NCBI GenBank assembly: GCA_030706605.1 | Contig: JAUZOE010000011.1 | Span: 43,389-107,388, forward strand | Direction of reading: 5' to 3' | From: Bacteroidota bacterium | GTDB lineage: Bacteria; Bacteroidota; Bacteroidia; Chitinophagales; Chitinophagaceae | DNA length: 64,000 nucleotides | Part shown: positions 44,817 through 54,761 of the stretch, one piece after another | Numbering within the stretch: position 1 is the first letter of the stretch | How the letters are laid out: every line of letters begins with the position of its first letter | Program-made: the position numbers and the translations under genes | Notes under the pieces: generated by a model | What the model saw: only the letters and a program-made list of their open reading frames with translations | Told to the model about the DNA's origin: nothing | Database searches by the model: none

Positions 44817-47204
44817 CTACTCTGTTCTCAAACTCTTCACCGGGTTTTCTATTGCTGCTTTTATTGACTGGAAACTCACGGTAAAAACCGCTACAGCTAA
44901 TGCCAGTATTCCCGCCATTAAAAAATAGGAATACCCGATGGGAATGCGATACGGGAAATTATTCAGCCAATAATGCATTCCTATCCACGCGATAGGCGAA
45001 GCAATCAAAAAAGAGATGATTACCAAAACGATAAATTCTTTAGCTATTAATTTTACAATACTTGTAGCCGATGCACCCAATACTTTGCGGATTCCAATTT
45101 CCTTAGTTCTTTGAATGGTATTGAACGATGTTAAGCCCAGCAATCCCAAACAGGAAATCAAAATGGCCAGGCTGGCGAAACAAATAAATAATTTTTCAAA
45201 ACGCTCTTCCGATTTATATTGTGCGTTAAAAGTTTGGTCTGAGAAAAAATAAATCATGGGTAATCCGGGAGCAATAGCAGCCCATTTCTTTTCAAGATTC
45301 TTTATGGTATTTTGAATATGATCCGATGAAATACTTAAGGTTAAAAATGTAAAAAATCCAGGTGAAACCTGCATGGTCAAAGGTTGTATTTCTTCATGCA
45401 GTGAATGAAAATGAAAATCTTTCACTACACCGATTATTAAGCCCGTGCCGCCTCGTTGCCAGTAATGCTTGCCTATGGCATCTTCAGGATTAGCAAAGCC
45501 GAGCTTTTTAACAGCAGATTCATTGATCACCATGCTTTCGCGTAAATCACTTCCAAAGTTTTTTGAGAAATCTCGGCCGGCTATTACTTTTAATCCGTAT
45601 TGCTTTATGAAATTATAATCCACAAAATAAGCGTCGGACTGAAACTCTTGCTTCTCATTATTAATGCCTTCTATAGTTGTTGGAAATTTTTTATTAGGAC
45701 GACCTGGTATCGCAGAAGAGATACTGGCATATTGAATTCCCGAAATTTTTGTCAATTCAGAACCAACCATTTCGTTGTGATCAATAATACGATTGTCATA
45801 ATGAAAATCTATCACCAGGTTGTGTTCTTTTTTAAAACCCAGGTTATCATTTTTCATAAAATTTAATTGCTTGTAAACTATGATCGTTGCTACAATCAAA
45901 ACAATAGAAATTGTGAATTGAGCTATCACAAGGCTTTTGCGCAGAAATAAGCCTTTGGGATTGTTTGCAAATTTTCCTTTCAATTTGGTTATTGGCTGAA
46001 AACCCGAAAGAAAAAAGGCAGGATAAATACCTGATAATATTCCTATGCCAATTGATATCAATAAAAAAACGCCAAGATATTTTATTTTTTCAAAAATACC
46101 TGTGCTGATGGTTTTACCCGTTAGCTCGTTGAACCACGGAAGTAGGAGTGAACATAAAAAGACAGCAATAACAAATGCAAGTAGAGAAAGAATTACTGCA
46201 TCAGCCAGAAATTGAAAAGTCAATTGTTTTTTAGAAGCCCCCATAACTTTTCTCACGCCAATTTCTTTGGCTCTTTTTAATGAAAAAGCGGTTGTAAGAT
46301 TGATGAAATTGAAACAGGCAATCAATAAAACAAATAAGGCTACCAGGGAGAATATATAAATATTTGTATAGCTTCCTACCGCTGTAGCACCGGCTTTATT
46401 TCCCCGTACTTTTCCATGCAAATACAATATGGTCAAGGGTTCCATTGATAAAGAATAATGAAGGTTGCCTTCCAAAGGATGCTCATTTGCAAATGAGGAA
46501 AGTTTTTTTTGCAATTCATCTGTATTTGCATTTTTATTCAACAAAACATAAGTGGAAAAACCAAAGCGGCTCCATTTTGTCATCCAGTTGGTACCAGGTT
46601 GAATGAGCGATGACATGGAAAGTAAAATATTCGTTCTGAAGTGAGAATTTTGTGGAATGTCTTTCATAATACCTGTTACCGTGGCCGGTATTTTTCCATC
46701 AAGTGTTAAAGTTTTGCCCAAACAATCTGTAGTACCAAAATATTTTTTTGCAGCGGTTTCGGAAAGCACCATTGTAAAAGGTGCATTAAAAACGGTAGCC
46801 AGATTTCCTTTTATCAATGGAAAAGAAAAAGCAGAAAAGATAGAAGAGTCTGCATACGCCAGGGTTTCCTCACCAAAATTATTTTCATCTTTTTGTACAA
46901 TATAATAATCAAGGAAAATTCTTGTCGCTGTTTTTACTTCAGGGAAAGATGTTTGCAAGGCTTCGGCCATAGGCCCTGAAGTAGTTTCATAATTAATACC
47001 AGCAGCAGTTTTAACATCGGTACTTATCCGGTAAATACGATCTGCATTACTATTAAATTTATCATAGCTTAATTCAAAATTTACATATAACAACGCAAAA
47101 TAAACTACACACATTGCAGTAGCCAATCCAATTAAATTGATAGCAGAAAATATTTTATGCTCCCTGAGATACCGGAATGATGTTTTTAAATAATGTTTAA
47201 ACAT
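44817..47204 (-). CDS. MacB/FtsX-type ABC permease 7 (block B)
   Basis: A 795-aa permease starting MFKHYLKTSFRYLREHKIFS. TM1 is at about 19-41. The coupling regions are TAFSLKRAKEIGVRKVMGASKKQL and IQRTKEIGIRKVLGAS. The second periplasmic domain has VINESAVKKLGF and GVVKDFHFHSLHEEIQPLTMQV. SSAIPGRPNKKFPTTIEG and YNFIKQYGLKVIAGRDFSKNFG make permease 2 its nearest relative in the window. A 129-base gap, the longest between block B genes, separates it from permease 8. Confidence 0.93.
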   Translation of the reverse strand: MFKHYLKTSFRYLREHKIFSAINLIGLATAMCVVYFALLYVNFELSYDKFNSNADRIYRISTDVKTAAGINYETTSGPMAEALQTSFPEVKTATRIFLDYYIVQKDENNFGEETLAYADSSIFSAFSFPLIKGNLATVFNAPFTMVLSETAAKKYFGTTDCLGKTLTLDGKIPATVTGIMKDIPQNSHFRTNILLSMSSLIQPGTNWMTKWSRFGFSTYVLLNKNANTDELQKKLSSFANEHPLEGNLHYSLSMEPLTILYLHGKVRGNKAGATAVGSYTNIYIFSLVALFVLLIACFNFINLTTAFSLKRAKEIGVRKVMGASKKQLTFQFLADAVILSLLAFVIAVFLCSLLLPWFNELTGKTISTGIFEKIKYLGVFLLISIGIGILSGIYPAFFLSGFQPITKLKGKFANNPKGLFLRKSLVIAQFTISIVLIVATIIVYKQLNFMKNDNLGFKKEHNLVIDFHYDNRIIDHNEMVGSELTKISGIQYASISSAIPGRPNKKFPTTIEGINNEKQEFQSDAYFVDYNFIKQYGLKVIAGRDFSKNFGSDLRESMVINESAVKKLGFANPEDAIGKHYWQRGGTGLIIGVVKDFHFHSLHEEIQPLTMQVSPGFFTFLTLSISSDHIQNTIKNLEKKWAAIAPGLPMIYFFSDQTFNAQYKSEERFEKLFICFASLAILISCLGLLGLTSFNTIQRTKEIGIRKVLGASATSIVKLIAKEFIVLVIISFLIASPIAWIGMHYWLNNFPYRIPIGYSYFLMAGILALAVAVFTVSFQSIKAAIENPVKSLRTE

Positions 47205-47333
47205 GCTATTTCTCTGTATTGATATTTTTATTTACGTATTACGATTACTTTATTCTTTCCGAATTTTATTTTGCAGTAAATGAATATTTATTGTTCCTAT
47301 TCACCACTAACCCGGACAGGCCACGTTGCAATT

Positions 47334-49763
47334 CTACTCACTCCTCAAACTATTCACCGGGTTTGCCATCGCTGCTTTTATTGCCTGGAAACTTACCGTT
47401 AGTAAGGCTATCAAAATAGCAACAACTCCTGCGATTAAAAATATCCACCAGCTTATGGTAATCCTGTATTGATAATTCTGCAACCACTTATTCATTATTA
47501 ACCAAGCAAGCGGAAATGCTACGATGCAGGATATCAATACCAGTTTTAAGAAATCTTTTGAAAGCAAGGTTGCAATACCCGAAACACTTGCCCCCAACAC
47601 TTTTCGTACACCAATTTCTTTTGTTCTTCTTTCCGCAGTATAAGCCGCAAGACCAAACAAACCTAAACATGAAATAAGAATTGCGAGGGCTGCAAATACT
47701 CGTGATAGTTTACTAATGAGCATTTCACTTAAAAAAATTTGGTTGAACTGGTCATCCACAAATTTGTATTCGAACGGGTACGCTGGGTTATCTTTCTTCA
47801 TCACCGCTGCTATTTTTGTCAATGCATTTTCCAGGTGGCTTTCAGGTTTAATTTTTACATATAGTAAACTGGCTGCATCAGGTATATCATAAAAAATTAC
47901 GGGAGCGGATTGGCCGTACATATCGCCATAGACATAATCCTTTACAACACCTGTAACTCTCAGATGAAAAGTGCCATTATTAAACGGGCGTTCCATTGTT
48001 TTACCTACAGCACTTCCCTTGCCCAATAATTTTTCCATTGATTGGGTAACAATAACGTTCATAAACTGGTTTGAATCTTTTGGCATGTGATTATCATCAA
48101 GTTCAACTGCATCAGTTGGCTGAAAATCTCTTCCTTCTATAATATGCATGCCGGTAGTTGACATAAATTCCTGGCTAACCAATCTTTGGGATATAACAAG
48201 AATGCTGTTGGGGTCTTTGCCTTGCCAGGAAATGTTGGTTGTATTATTTCCGCCGTCAATTGTTGTATGATCTGCTAACGCCGCATTCTTCACAAAGCCT
48301 GTGTTGATGAGGTCTTGTTTGATCGCCGGAAAAGTTTTTACGATGTCTCCCTGGGCATCTACCTGCATTAAATTGTTTTTGTTATAACCAAGATCTCTTG
48401 TTTTCACATGTTGTACCTGTTGATAAATAATAATAGTGCTAATGATAAGAATTATAGAAACGGCAAACTGTGTGACCACTAAACCCTTTCTTATAAAAAC
48501 GGCGCTTCCTGTTTTTAATTTTATTCCTTTTAAAACAAATACCGGGTTAAAGGATGATAAATATAATGACGGATAACTTCCCGCAACAAGGCCACAGATG
48601 AGCGTAAGTAATAACAATGCACTGAAATGATATGGATTGGTTAATCCTAACGAAAGGTCTTTTTGCACCAGGGAATTAAATGCAGGCAACAGCAAAGACA
48701 TTAGGGCAATTGCTACAACTGCAGAAAGCAACGCCATCAATATTGCTTCTCCAATGAACTGAACAACCAATCTTTTCTTTCCTGAACCCAATACTTTTCT
48801 TACGCCAATTTCTTTTGCTCGCTTCTCACTGCCTGCGGTAGCAAGATTCATAAAGTTGATACATGCAATGAATAAAATGATCCATGCAATAATACTGAAC
48901 AGGCGCACATACAGTATCCTTCCACTGCCAGTCATTTTGCCGTTAGCAAAATCATCACGCAAATGCCAGTTGTTCATGCCAAATAAAAAGACATGCACAG
49001 TTGATTTATCATCTTCAATTTTCTGCGTAGTAAAATCATAAAAAGGATTTAATAATTGCCTGTTAATTGCTGCTGCATCTACGCCGGGTTTCAATTCAAC
49101 ATAAGTCGAGAGACCAAAATTAAACCAGGTTTGCGCTCTTGGATTCGCATCATACCAAACTTTAAAAGGCGCCAGCCATTCAAATTGCTCTGTTGAATTT
49201 TCAGGGAGGTCTTTTAAAACACCGCTCACCACATAATCCTGTTTGTTATCCATGCGAACTGTTTTTCCTATCACATCCTTTTCGTCACCAAAAAATTTCT
49301 TAGCAGTTTTTTGAGTAATCACAATTGAATGTAATTGTGAAAAAGCACTGCCCGCATTACCCTCTGCAAATGGCAATGTAAACATGCTGAAAAAAGAAGG
49401 CTCAACATATTTGCCTGAAGCATTTACAGCTTTATTGCCAATGGTAAATAAAAATGAAGTGCTGCCCTCTGTTGTACGACAGGTGTTGGCGATACCCGGT
49501 ATGGAGGCCTGCATGGAGGGTGCCATCGGACCAGCGGTTGAAGAATGCGTGAAAACACCGTCATCAACTTTATCGTTTGTTTTAACAAGATAGATTTGGT
49601 CTTTCTTTACATTATTGCTATTAAAATTTACTTCGTCTTCTACCCATAAAAATATAAAGCCTGCACAGGCAATACCAATGGCTAATCCAAAGATGTTGAG
49701 GAAACTGTAGCCTTTGTTTTTAGAAAGATTACGGAAGATTGTTTTTAAAAATATTTTTAGCAT
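47334..49763 (-). CDS. MacB/FtsX-type ABC permease 8 (block B)
   Basis: An 809-aa permease with an atypical start, MLKIFLKTIFRNLSKNKGYS. The coupling regions are TAGSEKRAKEIGVRKVLGSGKKRL and ERRTKEIGVRKVLGAS. The second periplasmic domain is the most changed of the set: NETA is replaced by TQSM (VIVTQSMEKLLGKG), and the VKDF motif is VKDY followed by VYGDMYGQSAPVIFY in place of SLHE-type sequence. SWQGKDPNS and LGYNKNNL relate it to permeases 1 and 4. Such change in the otherwise constant motifs may mean a different periplasmic partner. Confidence 0.93.
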   Translation of the reverse strand: MLKIFLKTIFRNLSKNKGYSFLNIFGLAIGIACAGFIFLWVEDEVNFNSNNVKKDQIYLVKTNDKVDDGVFTHSSTAGPMAPSMQASIPGIANTCRTTEGSTSFLFTIGNKAVNASGKYVEPSFFSMFTLPFAEGNAGSAFSQLHSIVITQKTAKKFFGDEKDVIGKTVRMDNKQDYVVSGVLKDLPENSTEQFEWLAPFKVWYDANPRAQTWFNFGLSTYVELKPGVDAAAINRQLLNPFYDFTTQKIEDDKSTVHVFLFGMNNWHLRDDFANGKMTGSGRILYVRLFSIIAWIILFIACINFMNLATAGSEKRAKEIGVRKVLGSGKKRLVVQFIGEAILMALLSAVVAIALMSLLLPAFNSLVQKDLSLGLTNPYHFSALLLLTLICGLVAGSYPSLYLSSFNPVFVLKGIKLKTGSAVFIRKGLVVTQFAVSIILIISTIIIYQQVQHVKTRDLGYNKNNLMQVDAQGDIVKTFPAIKQDLINTGFVKNAALADHTTIDGGNNTTNISWQGKDPNSILVISQRLVSQEFMSTTGMHIIEGRDFQPTDAVELDDNHMPKDSNQFMNVIVTQSMEKLLGKGSAVGKTMERPFNNGTFHLRVTGVVKDYVYGDMYGQSAPVIFYDIPDAASLLYVKIKPESHLENALTKIAAVMKKDNPAYPFEYKFVDDQFNQIFLSEMLISKLSRVFAALAILISCLGLFGLAAYTAERRTKEIGVRKVLGASVSGIATLLSKDFLKLVLISCIVAFPLAWLIMNKWLQNYQYRITISWWIFLIAGVVAILIALLTVSFQAIKAAMANPVNSLRSE

Positions 49764-49821
49764 GATCTTTATTATTTTGATGTTAAATGGTTTTTATACT
49801 TTGAATTTATATACTTACAGG

Positions 49822-52224
49822 TTATTCCGTTCTCAAACTCTTCACAGGATTTGTCAATGCTGCTTTTATTGCTGTGAATCCTACTGTCAGCCATGCGATA
49901 ATTAGTGAACCTATAATAGTAGTTGCAAAAAACCACAAACCTATTGTGATGCGAAAAGTATATTGCTGCAGCCATTCATGCATAAAATACCAGGCTATTG
50001 GTGCCGCAATAAGAAACGCAATGGATATAAGAATGGTAAACTCCCTCACCAACATGATTACAATATTTTGAACTGGTGCCCCCAGAACTTTGCGTATGCT
50101 AATTTCTTTCCTGCGCTGTAACGCCATAAATGAGATCAGGCCATATAATCCGAGACAGGAAATAAAGATGGCAATGGCTGAAAAGATTTTATATAAAACA
50201 GCCAGTTGATTTTCCTGTTTATAAAAATCAGCAATAGTCTTATCAAGAAAGCTGTATTCAAATACATAATCGGGGAAATAGGTATTCCATACTTTTTGCA
50301 TAGAAGCAATAGCATGTTTTGCCTGGCTAAGATTAATTTTAATATTGGCCAGGTGATAGGCTCGTTTCATAGTAGTGAGCACAACAGGCCCTATGGGATC
50401 GCGAAGTGAAGAAATATGAAAATCTTTGACCACTCCCACTATCGGAAAAGTATTTCCATTTATATTAACCAGCTTGCCAATGGCATCTTTTGGATCCTGA
50501 ATATCTAATTTTTTCACTACCGTTTCATTCACTACAAATTCCCGCATGGTATCTGAAGGATAATATATTCTGCCAGCAACAAGCGGCAAATTGTACAACC
50601 GGAAGAATGAGGTGTCAGCAGGTTTTACACTTATGATCATATCGGGATTGTTCGTTTGATTGCTTGGCAAACGCAGATCGGTTGCCCATCCACCGTTTGT
50701 TGTAGATGGCGTAAATGTGCTGAAGCTTACATTTTCAATGCCGGGAATTTTGAATAATTCATTTTTTAAAAAATCAACTTTTGTACGGCTCAGGCTATCT
50801 CCCGGGAAACCTGCATTGATGATGGCCGTTTTATCAAAACCCATATCTGCGTTGCGGAAATAATTCATTTGGGAAGCTACTATTAACGTTCCGATGATAA
50901 GTGCCTGGGCTATTACAAATTGAAAAACAACTAATCCGCGGCGCAACGAAATACCTGTTTTATTACTGGCATTAATCCTGCTTTTTAAAACGTTGACCAC
51001 TTTAAATCCTGATAAAACCAGTGCAGGATAAGATCCTGAAAGAAAGGTAACCACCAGGAATGCGCAAAGAGTAATTATTAAAAACTTTGCATTGTATAAA
51101 AGACTTGCTGAAAGATTAATGTCAAGAAGATCATTCACAAAAGAAAGGCAAACAAAAACAACGATTACAGAACAGATCAATGCAACTAAAACAGTAATAC
51201 CCGTTTCGCCCAAAAACTGAATAATTAATTGCTTTCGGATACTGCCCAATACTTTTCTTATACCCACCTCACGGGCACGGCTAATTGCCTGTGCGGTCGT
51301 AAGATTAATAAAGTTGACACAGGCAATCACCAGCAGGAACAACGCAATCAAACTTAACGCCAGTATCAGGTCTTTTCCAAATGTTCGGCCATTAAAATTA
51401 CCATACCGTTCATCGTAATGTATTTCATTTAAGGGTTGTAGCGACAAGTCATAATTAGGATTTACCGGCTTTATATATTCATCAACAAATTGCGCGAGCA
51501 ATGTATTGAATTTAGCACGTGGATAATTATTGTCAAGCTCTACGAAGCAATAATTGTCATCATCAATATTGCTCCAGTTATTCATATTCGTATTGACGGT
51601 AAGTGTTGCATAAGATACTACTACGCCAAGCGGGAAGTCAGTATTGGAAGGAGGGTTGTTAAGGATGCCGGTTACTTTAATCGTCAGACCAAGCATGTTA
51701 AGTGTTTTACCTATTGCTGATTTCCAGTCACCAAAAAATTTTTCGGCAACGTTCTTTGTGAGCAATGCAGTATTGGGGTCATTAATTGCATTGGTTATAT
51801 CACCTGCTGCTAAACTAAAGTTGAACATTTGAAAGAACTGTGGCTCAGCTAAGAACACATTCGGTTCCTTAAATTTCTTTACAACTGATCCGTCTGTTGA
51901 AGTAATGTCTATCTGTACATTTCCGGCACCTGATATAGCAGCGGCGTTTTTTAACTGGGGAAAATCATTACGTAATGTAGGAGTTACCGGGTAGGGGACG
52001 CCGGTCCTGTATTCCCGGTTTACAGGATTTTTTCCAATACGTACCACACGATAAATATGATCCTTATTCGCATGAAAATTATCGAAGCTTTGCTCATATT
52101 GGATGACAAGGAATATTAAAAGAAAAGCTGCGAAGCCAACTATCAATCCGGTAATATTGATGAACGAATTGCTCTTGTGTTTTAAAAGATTTCTGAATGC
52201 CGTTTTGAAATAATTTTTAAACAT
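49822..52224 (-). CDS. MacB/FtsX-type ABC permease 9 (block B)
   Basis: An 800-aa permease, sister to permease 6. The coupling regions are TAQAISRAREVGIRKVLGSIRKQL and LQRRKEISIRKVLGAP, the latter with a unique EIS in place of EIG and P in place of S/T. The second periplasmic domain has VVNETVVKKLDI and GVVKDFHISSLRDPIGPVVL. SFDNFHANKDHIYRV, FFQMFNFSL and FFGDWKSAIGKT are shared with permease 6. The gene is 56-58 bases from each neighbour. Confidence 0.93.
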   Translation of the reverse strand: MFKNYFKTAFRNLLKHKSNSFINITGLIVGFAAFLLIFLVIQYEQSFDNFHANKDHIYRVVRIGKNPVNREYRTGVPYPVTPTLRNDFPQLKNAAAISGAGNVQIDITSTDGSVVKKFKEPNVFLAEPQFFQMFNFSLAAGDITNAINDPNTALLTKNVAEKFFGDWKSAIGKTLNMLGLTIKVTGILNNPPSNTDFPLGVVVSYATLTVNTNMNNWSNIDDDNYCFVELDNNYPRAKFNTLLAQFVDEYIKPVNPNYDLSLQPLNEIHYDERYGNFNGRTFGKDLILALSLIALFLLVIACVNFINLTTAQAISRAREVGIRKVLGSIRKQLIIQFLGETGITVLVALICSVIVVFVCLSFVNDLLDINLSASLLYNAKFLIITLCAFLVVTFLSGSYPALVLSGFKVVNVLKSRINASNKTGISLRRGLVVFQFVIAQALIIGTLIVASQMNYFRNADMGFDKTAIINAGFPGDSLSRTKVDFLKNELFKIPGIENVSFSTFTPSTTNGGWATDLRLPSNQTNNPDMIISVKPADTSFFRLYNLPLVAGRIYYPSDTMREFVVNETVVKKLDIQDPKDAIGKLVNINGNTFPIVGVVKDFHISSLRDPIGPVVLTTMKRAYHLANIKINLSQAKHAIASMQKVWNTYFPDYVFEYSFLDKTIADFYKQENQLAVLYKIFSAIAIFISCLGLYGLISFMALQRRKEISIRKVLGAPVQNIVIMLVREFTILISIAFLIAAPIAWYFMHEWLQQYTFRITIGLWFFATTIIGSLIIAWLTVGFTAIKAALTNPVKSLRTE

Positions 52225-52280
52225 AGATTTTTATTTATTATATGTGCGTGATAAGTTTTGTTATTCCACATTTATCATTT

Positions 52281-54704
52281 TTATTCTGATCTCAAACTCT
52301 TCACAGGATTCGCAAATGCAGCTTTGATTGCCTGGAAGCTTACCGTTATTAATGCGATCAGGATAGTTGCTATCCCTGCAATCACAAACACCCACCAGCT
52401 TATATGAATCCTGTATGCAAAACTTTGCAGCCATTTATTCATTGTCCACCATGCAATTGGAAATGCAATGACAGATGCAATCAATACCAACTTTGCAAAA
52501 TTCTTTGACAGCATGGCAACAATTCCGCTTACACTTGCTCCCAACACTTTGCGAACACCAATTTCTTTAGTGCGTTGTTCTGCTGCATAAGTAACCAATC
52601 CAAACAGGCCAAGGCATGCTATAAAAATGGCGAACAGGGCAAACGTTATGAAAAGTTTTCCTGTTCGTTGTTCTGCTTTATAAGCATTATTGAAATCAGC
52701 ATCCATAAACGTATAATTAAATGGCTGGCCCGGAGCCATTATTTTCCAGTCGTCTTTAATTTTATTAATTGTGGAAGGAATGTTTTTAGTATTGATGCGT
52801 AGGGCAATGCTGGATGGGTTATTCCCCAGTTGCATTATAAGTGGGGCTACTTTATTATGCATCGAACTATAATTGAAATCTTTTACAACGCCTATTATAT
52901 GAAAAGCTAATGGTTTATTATTTGCATCCTGGTTATATATGGTTGCTTTCAGTGGGTCTTTGAAACCAACAAGCTTTAGAGCTGCTTCATTTAGAATCAG
53001 CCCTGTAGAATCTGACAGATATTTCTGCGAAAAATTTCTGCCATTGACCATTTTCATTCCAAGAGTAGGAATATAATTTTCATCAACCCGGAAACTGGTC
53101 ATAATAATTGCTTTTGAAGCGTTCAGAGTTGCATCAAGAAACCATCCATTCTGATTGAAACCGTCTGCTTCTGAGGTTGGGAGGTCCCCAGAAATAGTTG
53201 CGTTTTCTAGCTCTGGTATTTTTAATACATCTTCTCTGAATGATTTTGCCTGTTTCCCAAGCCAATTTGTATTGTGAAGTACTAATACTTGTTCTCGGTT
53301 ATAGCCAATCTTGCGGTTTTGGATATAATCAAGTTGTTTATAAATAACGATAGTGCCAATAATTAATATGATGGAAATGCTAAACTGGAATACTACCAAA
53401 CTACCACCTAGCCAACTGTTTTTAAAGCCTTTTGCAATATTTCCTTTTAATACCTTAATCGGTTGAAAAGAGGATAAATAGAATGCAGGATAACTACCCG
53501 CGATGCATCCTACAATAAACATCAATCCTATCATTACGGGAAAAAGCCAGGTAGAAAATAAGGTGCTTACCTGCATTTCTTTACCGGATAGCTGGTTGAA
53601 AAGCGGAAGTAGCAAAGCCGATAAAGCAATTGCGGCTAATAATGAAAAGAAACTTAATAAAACAGATTCAGTTAAGAATTGTGTTATGAGATGAGAGCGG
53701 GTTGAACCTGCTACTTTCCTGATGCCTACTTCTTTTGCCCGGTTGGCGGAACGTGCCGTTGAAAGGTTCATAAAATTAACACAGGCGATCAGTAAAATAA
53801 AAAAAGCAATCAACGAAAAAATATACACATAGCTGACGTTGCCGTTCGATTCAAATTCGTAAGATTTATTGGAATGTAGATGAATATTGGTAAGCGGCAT
53901 TAAATGATAACGAAAATAATTTCCATGACTTTCCATGTCCTCAGGAGACGTGTGCAATTCTGTTTGCAATTGTGCGTAGAGATATTTCCGGATGGTTTCA
54001 TTAAGCCGGGTTTGCATAAAAGCTCTCGTTACACCTGGCTTTACTAAAATATAGGAATGAGCGTTGTTGCTAAGCCACTCATCAGCATTACCGCGATAAC
54101 TATCTGCTAAAGGCCTTATGAAACTGAAATGGAAATGAGATCGTTCAGGAAAGTCTTTTATTACCCCGGTAACCTTGCAATTGGTAGTATTATTGACATA
54201 CAATGTTTTCCCCAAGACATCCGTGCTGTTGAAATACTTTTTGGCGGTTGTTTCATCAATTATAATTGAATTAGGATCCTTTAATGCAGTAGAAGGGGTA
54301 CCCGCTGTCATTTGAACGGTGAATACTTTAAAAAAAGTAGAGTCGGCAAATACTGCGCGATGATCCTGGATGTTCTGGTCGCCTTTCTTTATAGATATGG
54401 CTCCTTCATTAATAAGCCTGACCATTGCTTCTACCTGTGGATAATCTTTTAAAAGTGTTGGTGCAAGAGGTTCGGGAACCGTAGCGGCAGTTAACTTCGT
54501 TCCATTAAAATAAAGATCGGCATCAATACGGTAAATACGTTCTGCGTTTACATTATACTTATCATAGCTTAATTCATCCTTTACATACAAAACAATTAAC
54601 AGGCAAACGGCAAGGCCACTTGCAAGGCCAATAATATTAAGGGCAGAGAACGCTTTGTTTTTCCAGATATTCCGGAAGGCAATTTTTAAATAATTTTTGA
54701 ACAT
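52281..54704 (-). CDS. MacB/FtsX-type ABC permease 10 (block B)
   Basis: An 807-aa permease starting MFKNYLKIAFRNIWKNKAFS. The coupling regions are TARSANRAKEVGIRKVAGSTRSHL and EQRTKEIGVRKVLGAS. The second periplasmic domain has ILNEAALKLVGF, GVVKDFNYSSMHNKVAPLIM and DENYIPTLGMKMVNGRNFS. The last motif ties it to permeases 11 and 13. Its upstream neighbour is the DUF4097-type gene (57 bases), not a permease. Confidence 0.93.
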   Translation of the reverse strand: MFKNYLKIAFRNIWKNKAFSALNIIGLASGLAVCLLIVLYVKDELSYDKYNVNAERIYRIDADLYFNGTKLTAATVPEPLAPTLLKDYPQVEAMVRLINEGAISIKKGDQNIQDHRAVFADSTFFKVFTVQMTAGTPSTALKDPNSIIIDETTAKKYFNSTDVLGKTLYVNNTTNCKVTGVIKDFPERSHFHFSFIRPLADSYRGNADEWLSNNAHSYILVKPGVTRAFMQTRLNETIRKYLYAQLQTELHTSPEDMESHGNYFRYHLMPLTNIHLHSNKSYEFESNGNVSYVYIFSLIAFFILLIACVNFMNLSTARSANRAKEVGIRKVAGSTRSHLITQFLTESVLLSFFSLLAAIALSALLLPLFNQLSGKEMQVSTLFSTWLFPVMIGLMFIVGCIAGSYPAFYLSSFQPIKVLKGNIAKGFKNSWLGGSLVVFQFSISIILIIGTIVIYKQLDYIQNRKIGYNREQVLVLHNTNWLGKQAKSFREDVLKIPELENATISGDLPTSEADGFNQNGWFLDATLNASKAIIMTSFRVDENYIPTLGMKMVNGRNFSQKYLSDSTGLILNEAALKLVGFKDPLKATIYNQDANNKPLAFHIIGVVKDFNYSSMHNKVAPLIMQLGNNPSSIALRINTKNIPSTINKIKDDWKIMAPGQPFNYTFMDADFNNAYKAEQRTGKLFITFALFAIFIACLGLFGLVTYAAEQRTKEIGVRKVLGASVSGIVAMLSKNFAKLVLIASVIAFPIAWWTMNKWLQSFAYRIHISWWVFVIAGIATILIALITVSFQAIKAAFANPVKSLRSE

Positions 54705-54761
54705 AATTTTTTTTGATTATTCTTATATGTATTAGTTATTGCCTCATAACTAATACTAAAA

